Positions 60,186 through 64,000 of a stretch of DNA of 64,000 nucleotides are shown piece by piece. Below the pieces are notes generated by a model. The model was not told the DNA's origin. It did not search any database and worked only from the letters and a program-made list of their open reading frames with translations. Each line of letters starts with the position of its first letter. The first letter of the stretch is position 1. The stretch is from Arthrobacter sp. C9C5 (GTDB lineage Bacteria; Actinomycetota; Actinomycetes; Actinomycetales; Micrococcaceae). The position numbers and the translations under genes were made by a program. The stretch covers positions 1 through 64,000 of the forward strand of contig NZ_JABFMX010000017.1 of the NCBI RefSeq assembly GCF_013359735.1, written 5' to 3'.

Positions 60186-63007
60186 CAACTGCTAGGTCTT
60201 ACGTCACCAAAATGGCCACTTCCCATCTCGAACTCCTTCGAGGACAGAAGACGTTGATTACAGCAGCGGCGGTTCGGGAAGCCGTTGCCTTGTTCTGCGA
60301 CGGTCCGGCCAAACAGATGCCTGGAGGCCTTACGGCGTCGCTCGTCGAAGAAATCGCCAGGGACATTGAAACGCAGTTCAACGTTTATGTGATCGGCGGA
60401 GGAGAGCTGACGAACACCAAAGGCCATGTGCCGTGGCTCGAGGAGCGCCGCGAGACTATCGAATGGAAGTTCTGGGACCGATACCGGCGATACATGATCG
60501 AAGACGAGGGGCGTTCGAGCGACGCCTTCGACAAATCCGTAGGTGACGTTACCGATCGGATCTTGGCGTCACTCGAAAACCCACTCCGCCCTGGGAGATG
60601 GGAGAGGCGAGGGCTTGTCGCCGGGCAGGTACAATCCGGCAAAACGTCGAACTACGTTGGCCTCCTCAACAAGGCCATCGATGCCGGCTACAAACTCATT
60701 ATTGTGATGGCCGGCGCACATGACAGCCTTCGGAGTCAGACTCAACAGCGAATCAACGAAGGGGTGCTGGGTTTCAACACCGCTGAGACGTTCAGCGGCT
60801 CTGGACTGAGCTCCAAGACAGGCGTCGGCCTCAAGTCTGGCCCGAACCTCCTAATCAACTGCTCGACCACGGTCGAATCCAGTGGCGACTTCAAACTCAC
60901 AGTTGCTAAGCAAGCCCACCAAGCGATCGGCGGAGATCCAACAGTTCTGGTCGTCAAGAAGAATGCATCCATCCTTCGAAATGTGTACAAGTGGGCAACG
61001 GGCCTGCAGCACATCATTGATCCGGCTACAGGGAAAAAAGTCGTGCCAGGTGTTCCCCTGTTGGTTTTGGATGACGAGGCTGACTACGCATCCATTGACA
61101 CCGTCACCAAACCGGGTGAAGCCGAGGATGAAACCGATCCGTCGACCATCAACGGACTTATCCGGCAGATCCTCGACACCTTCGAGAAGAGTGCTTATGT
61201 GGCATACACCGCGACTCCATTTGCCAATATCTTCATAGATCCCAATGCTGCCAGAACCGATATTGGTCTCGACTTGTTCCCGGAACATTTCATTGTTCGC
61301 TTACCAGAACCGTCCAACTATTCAGGACCCATCCGCTTCTTCGGCCTAGACGGAGACACCGAGGCCGGCCTAGAGACCGTCGAGGCCATGCCAACCCTGA
61401 GGCGCATCCAGGATCACGAGGACTGGCTAAGAGACGGTCACAAATCCACCGAAATTCCAGATGACGAACTACCGGAATCGCTGAAGGAGGCCATCCAAAC
61501 ATTTGTGCTGTCGTGCACCGTGAAACGCATGCGGGGCCTGCGAATCAAGCATTCCTCGATGCTTGTGCATGTCACCAGGTTCAAGGACGTTCAAGCGGAA
61601 GTGGCTCGGCAGGTGCAGGAATACGTCGAGGACCTGCGGATTGCAGTGGAATTTGAAGCGAAGGCGGACTCTGAATCCGCGCTGACACTGCTTAAGAACC
61701 TCTATCTCACGGACTTTGTCGAGGTAAACGACATTCTGCTCGCCAACGAGGATCTCGCCGCCGAATGCCGGACACTTCCAGCGTGGCACGAGGTGGAGGG
61801 CGAGCTGCTCCAGACGCTATCGGAGATTGAGATCCAAGTCGTGAACGGGTCGGTCAAAGACTCTCTGATGTACTCTCAGCGCCCCAACGGGTTAAAAGTA
61901 ATCGCCATTGGAGGGGACAAACTCTCACGGGGGCTCACCCTCGAGGGCTTGATGGTTTCGTATTATCTTCGAGCATCCAAGATGTACGACACTCTCATGC
62001 AAATGGGTCGCTGGTTTGGTTATCGGCCTGGCTACCTTGATCTGTGTCGTATTTACACGACTCCGCAACTGATCACTTGGTACTCCCGCATCACCGATGC
62101 CGCCGCAAAGTTGTATCGGGAGTTCGAGGTGATGGGCCAGCTGAACCGGACACCACGTCAATATGGATTGCGAATTCAGCAGCATCCTGACGGCCTGATG
62201 GTCACCGCGGCAAATAAATCGCGTCATTCCCAGAAGATGAAGGTCAGCTTTGCCGCCACTCAATGCGAGACTTTGCTGTTCGATACTGATGACAGCGTTC
62301 GAAAGCAAAACTGGGTCGCTCTGGAACAGCTCGCCAGTGACGTTTTCGGACCTTCCACTGATACCCGAGCAAAACACGTCCAGCACGATGTGTCAGCAGA
62401 TTCGGTTCTAGATTTCCTCAGGGGGTACTCGGGACACAGGGATTCAGGCAGGGGTTTGCCGCAGCCTCTGATCGAGTACATCGAGAAGTGTCTTGAACCA
62501 AGAACTTCTGAACTAACCCGCTGGACGGTCATGCTGGGCGATCGAACGGACGCGGACAACTATTTCCCGTCTGCGGTGGGGGAGCTCGGCTTGTACACGC
62601 GTAGTCCATTCCCGCAGGAACAGGCTGATGGAAAACGGTCGATAAAGCGTCTTGTGAGTCCAGGTGACGTGCTCCTTCCTCTCAAAGAGGGGTCGTCGGC
62701 GTGGGACGAGGCGCTCAAGTGGGCGGTAGACCGGTTCGAATCCGGCGCAGCGAAACCCGGAACCAAGAAGCCAGAGAAACCGACGGCAGCCGCCGAACGC
62801 CACTTGAGGTCCGAAGACCACGGATTCCTCATGATTTATCCGATTGACCCTGAATCTTTCGGATACGAGAAGAACTCGGTGCCATTCGTAGGCTTCGCCG
62901 TTTCGTTCCCAGCGAGCGACAACGGACTTTCAGTGGACTATCAAGTAAATTCTGTCTTTTGGGATGAGCTTTTTGACGATGAGGGTGCCAATGCCGGTTC
63001 GAAATAG
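60182..63007 (+). CDS. Z1 domain helicase-like protein
   Basis: This 941-residue protein has an SF2-like ATPase core: Walker A-like GLVAGQVQSGKTSNYVGLL near 144-162, DEAD-box VLDDEADYASIDT near 296-308, KVIAIGGDKLSRGLTLEGLMVSYYLRASKMYDTLMQMGRWFGYRPGY near 572-618 (motifs V and VI, including the QMGRWFGYR of the Z1 family). AAYTATPFANIFI near 342 is motif III-like. Z1 proteins accompany methyltransferase and MORC-like ATPases in proposed restriction systems, where they may translocate DNA. The C-terminal 200 residues are not assigned. It overlaps the previous gene by four bases and the next by 17. Confidence 0.88.
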   Translation: MTTARSYVTKMATSHLELLRGQKTLITAAAVREAVALFCDGPAKQMPGGLTASLVEEIARDIETQFNVYVIGGGELTNTKGHVPWLEERRETIEWKFWDRYRRYMIEDEGRSSDAFDKSVGDVTDRILASLENPLRPGRWERRGLVAGQVQSGKTSNYVGLLNKAIDAGYKLIIVMAGAHDSLRSQTQQRINEGVLGFNTAETFSGSGLSSKTGVGLKSGPNLLINCSTTVESSGDFKLTVAKQAHQAIGGDPTVLVVKKNASILRNVYKWATGLQHIIDPATGKKVVPGVPLLVLDDEADYASIDTVTKPGEAEDETDPSTINGLIRQILDTFEKSAYVAYTATPFANIFIDPNAARTDIGLDLFPEHFIVRLPEPSNYSGPIRFFGLDGDTEAGLETVEAMPTLRRIQDHEDWLRDGHKSTEIPDDELPESLKEAIQTFVLSCTVKRMRGLRIKHSSMLVHVTRFKDVQAEVARQVQEYVEDLRIAVEFEAKADSESALTLLKNLYLTDFVEVNDILLANEDLAAECRTLPAWHEVEGELLQTLSEIEIQVVNGSVKDSLMYSQRPNGLKVIAIGGDKLSRGLTLEGLMVSYYLRASKMYDTLMQMGRWFGYRPGYLDLCRIYTTPQLITWYSRITDAAAKLYREFEVMGQLNRTPRQYGLRIQQHPDGLMVTAANKSRHSQKMKVSFAATQCETLLFDTDDSVRKQNWVALEQLASDVFGPSTDTRAKHVQHDVSADSVLDFLRGYSGHRDSGRGLPQPLIEYIEKCLEPRTSELTRWTVMLGDRTDADNYFPSAVGELGLYTRSPFPQEQADGKRSIKRLVSPGDVLLPLKEGSSAWDEALKWAVDRFESGAAKPGTKKPEKPTAAAERHLRSEDHGFLMIYPIDPESFGYEKNSVPFVGFAVSFPASDNGLSVDYQVNSVFWDELFDDEGANAGSK

Positions 63008-64000
63008 CCCCGGAGGCAGCCTTGGGCTGGACCTTCTCTGGTCATCGCTCGAGGCGGAGGCGGATTATCCAGGGCTATTTACGCGACGTCTAACTTCTGC
63101 TCCCGACCGCGATGTCTTCGTTTTTTGGGAAGGCGGAAAGCAGGGCAGGAAGGGGCTCAGCATTAGCGCGGCGGGAGCTCTGGAGGAAGTCACGGCACGC
63201 CTCCCCGATGTCTACGGACTCGACACGGGGGTTTCTGTTCCCGTTCCGGGTCGAGTCGAATTGCGGATTGCCGAGTCACGAGGAGCAGTGTCGTCAGTCT
63301 TCGAGACCTTGATTGAGGACGTCGTCAAAACGCTTTCTGCCGACGTCGCCAAGGATGCGCTTGTGACCGTGTGCCGTCGGCTTGACCTGTGGAAGCACTT
63401 CTTCGCTGTTAGCCGCAATGGTTTGAGCTTGAACCAGCAGGCGGGTCTCTTTGCCGAATTGACGGTGCTGATCGACGTGATGTGCACCGCTATTGGCGAG
63501 GAATCAGCTGCGCACGCTTGGTATGGGCCGGCAGGCGCCTTGCAGGATTTCGCCAACGACCGCTTGGGTGTCGAAGTTAAGTCGGTGTCTTCGACGGGCC
63601 CCGCAATTGTCACGATCGCGAACGAACGCCAGCTCGATGAACGCTTGGTCGGAGACCTGCTCCTGGCGGTCTACAAGCTGGACATTCGCGAGACGGGCGA
63701 GGGCCTGACGTTACCAAGAAAGATCGAGGCCGCTCGAAAACATCTGGCCGGCTACGAATCTGCTTCAGCAATGTTTGAAGCCAAACTAATTCGCTCCGGC
63801 TATTCGGATGCCCACCGGGCCAAATACGTTCATCGAATGACCATCAGAAGCGCGGCTTGGTTCCGGGTGGCCGGATCGTTCCCCCGGATAACAGAGCAAG
63901 ACCTCCCGACTGGCGTGAGCCAGGTCTCGTACAAGGTGAACGTTGAATCTTGTCAGGAGTGGGAGCTGGTGCCGGAATTGGCAATTGAGACTATTAGAAG
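62991..64000 (+). CDS. PD-(D/E)XK motif protein (DUF4420-like), cut by window edge
   Basis: I translated this from the ATG at 62991, which overlaps the Z1 gene by 17 bases. It stays open to base 64000 (336 codons, no stop). It begins MPVRNSPGGSLGLDLLWSSL. GLFAELTVLIDVMCTAIG near 153-170 and ALQDFANDRLGVEVKSVSSTG near 183-203 give the E ... D ... E-V-K pattern of PD-(D/E)XK nucleases, in the arrangement known from DUF4420 proteins. It is probably the cleavage subunit of the methyltransferase-GHKL-Z1 operon. The remaining C terminus and any further operon genes lie outside the window. Confidence 0.82.
   Translation, partial: MPVRNSPGGSLGLDLLWSSLEAEADYPGLFTRRLTSAPDRDVFVFWEGGKQGRKGLSISAAGALEEVTARLPDVYGLDTGVSVPVPGRVELRIAESRGAVSSVFETLIEDVVKTLSADVAKDALVTVCRRLDLWKHFFAVSRNGLSLNQQAGLFAELTVLIDVMCTAIGEESAAHAWYGPAGALQDFANDRLGVEVKSVSSTGPAIVTIANERQLDERLVGDLLLAVYKLDIRETGEGLTLPRKIEAARKHLAGYESASAMFEAKLIRSGYSDAHRAKYVHRMTIRSAAWFRVAGSFPRITEQDLPTGVSQVSYKVNVESCQEWELVPELAIETIR

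Overview
The window is high-GC chromosomal DNA from an actinobacterium, most likely Arthrobacter, Pseudarthrobacter or a close Micrococcaceae relative. The signs are strong G/C third-position bias, many GTG and TTG starts, a DUF222 (13E12-type) HNH nuclease at the left edge, and a family mix typical of that group (X25/pullulanase-domain protein, DUF1622, DUF2071, MSMEG_6728-type). This placement is inference. No rRNA, tRNA or CRISPR array was recognised.

Layout. 1-19 kb is ordinary chromosome: a truncated DUF222 gene, a PEP-mutase/isocitrate-lyase family enzyme, an SDR, a UvrA-like ABC protein divergent from an adenosine deaminase, an aldo/keto reductase, several membrane proteins, an MscS channel, tandem paralogous lipoproteins, acylphosphatase and RecQ. 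18.4-23 kb holds a cupin, an FMN-dependent alpha-hydroxy-acid oxidase and a complete polar amino-acid-type ABC transporter. 23-27.7 kb holds a GYD protein, an MFS exporter, and an aromatic-ring FAD monooxygenase preceded by a double GTTC-N7-GAAC operator.

27.9-35.1 kb is a compact amino-sugar (or Amadori-sugar) cluster: kinase, ABC binding protein and two permeases, SIS protein, ROK repressor and NagB-type deaminase. It is bordered by gene debris on the left (a SRPBCC tail) and by a broken IS5-type transposase on the right, and looks like an acquired metabolic cassette. It has no deacetylase and no transporter ATPase, so it probably uses a shared ATPase elsewhere. 35.5-40.4 kb carries a SnoaL-like protein, an HTH/GIY-YIG-like protein between two copies of a gene end, a DinB protein, a VOC protein, a K+ channel and a thymidylate-kinase-like protein. 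40.6-48.4 kb has a GH13 alpha-glucosidase, a lipid kinase, and an amino-acid catabolic group (TPP enzyme, Lrp regulator, aminotransferase, APC permease).

From about 49.6 kb to the right edge the window becomes a defence island with visibly lower G+C and relaxed codon use. Its contents are a NERD-nuclease/SF1 helicase with a small coupled upstream ORF and a G8 tract, a membrane-anchored protein with a duplicated HTH-like module, a fused GmrSD-type DUF262/DUF1524 nuclease, an EVE-DUF3883 protein, and a co-directional operon of cytosine-5 methyltransferase, MORC/MutL-like GHKL ATPase, Z1-domain helicase-like protein and PD-(D/E)XK protein (cut by the window edge). A small divergent gene sits beside the operon. 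The operon matches the MORC-type restriction-modification systems proposed from comparative genomics and is the most interesting part of the window. The methyltransferase would mark self DNA, and the ATPase, helicase and nuclease would act on unmarked DNA. EVE-DUF3883 and GmrSD would cover phages with modified bases.
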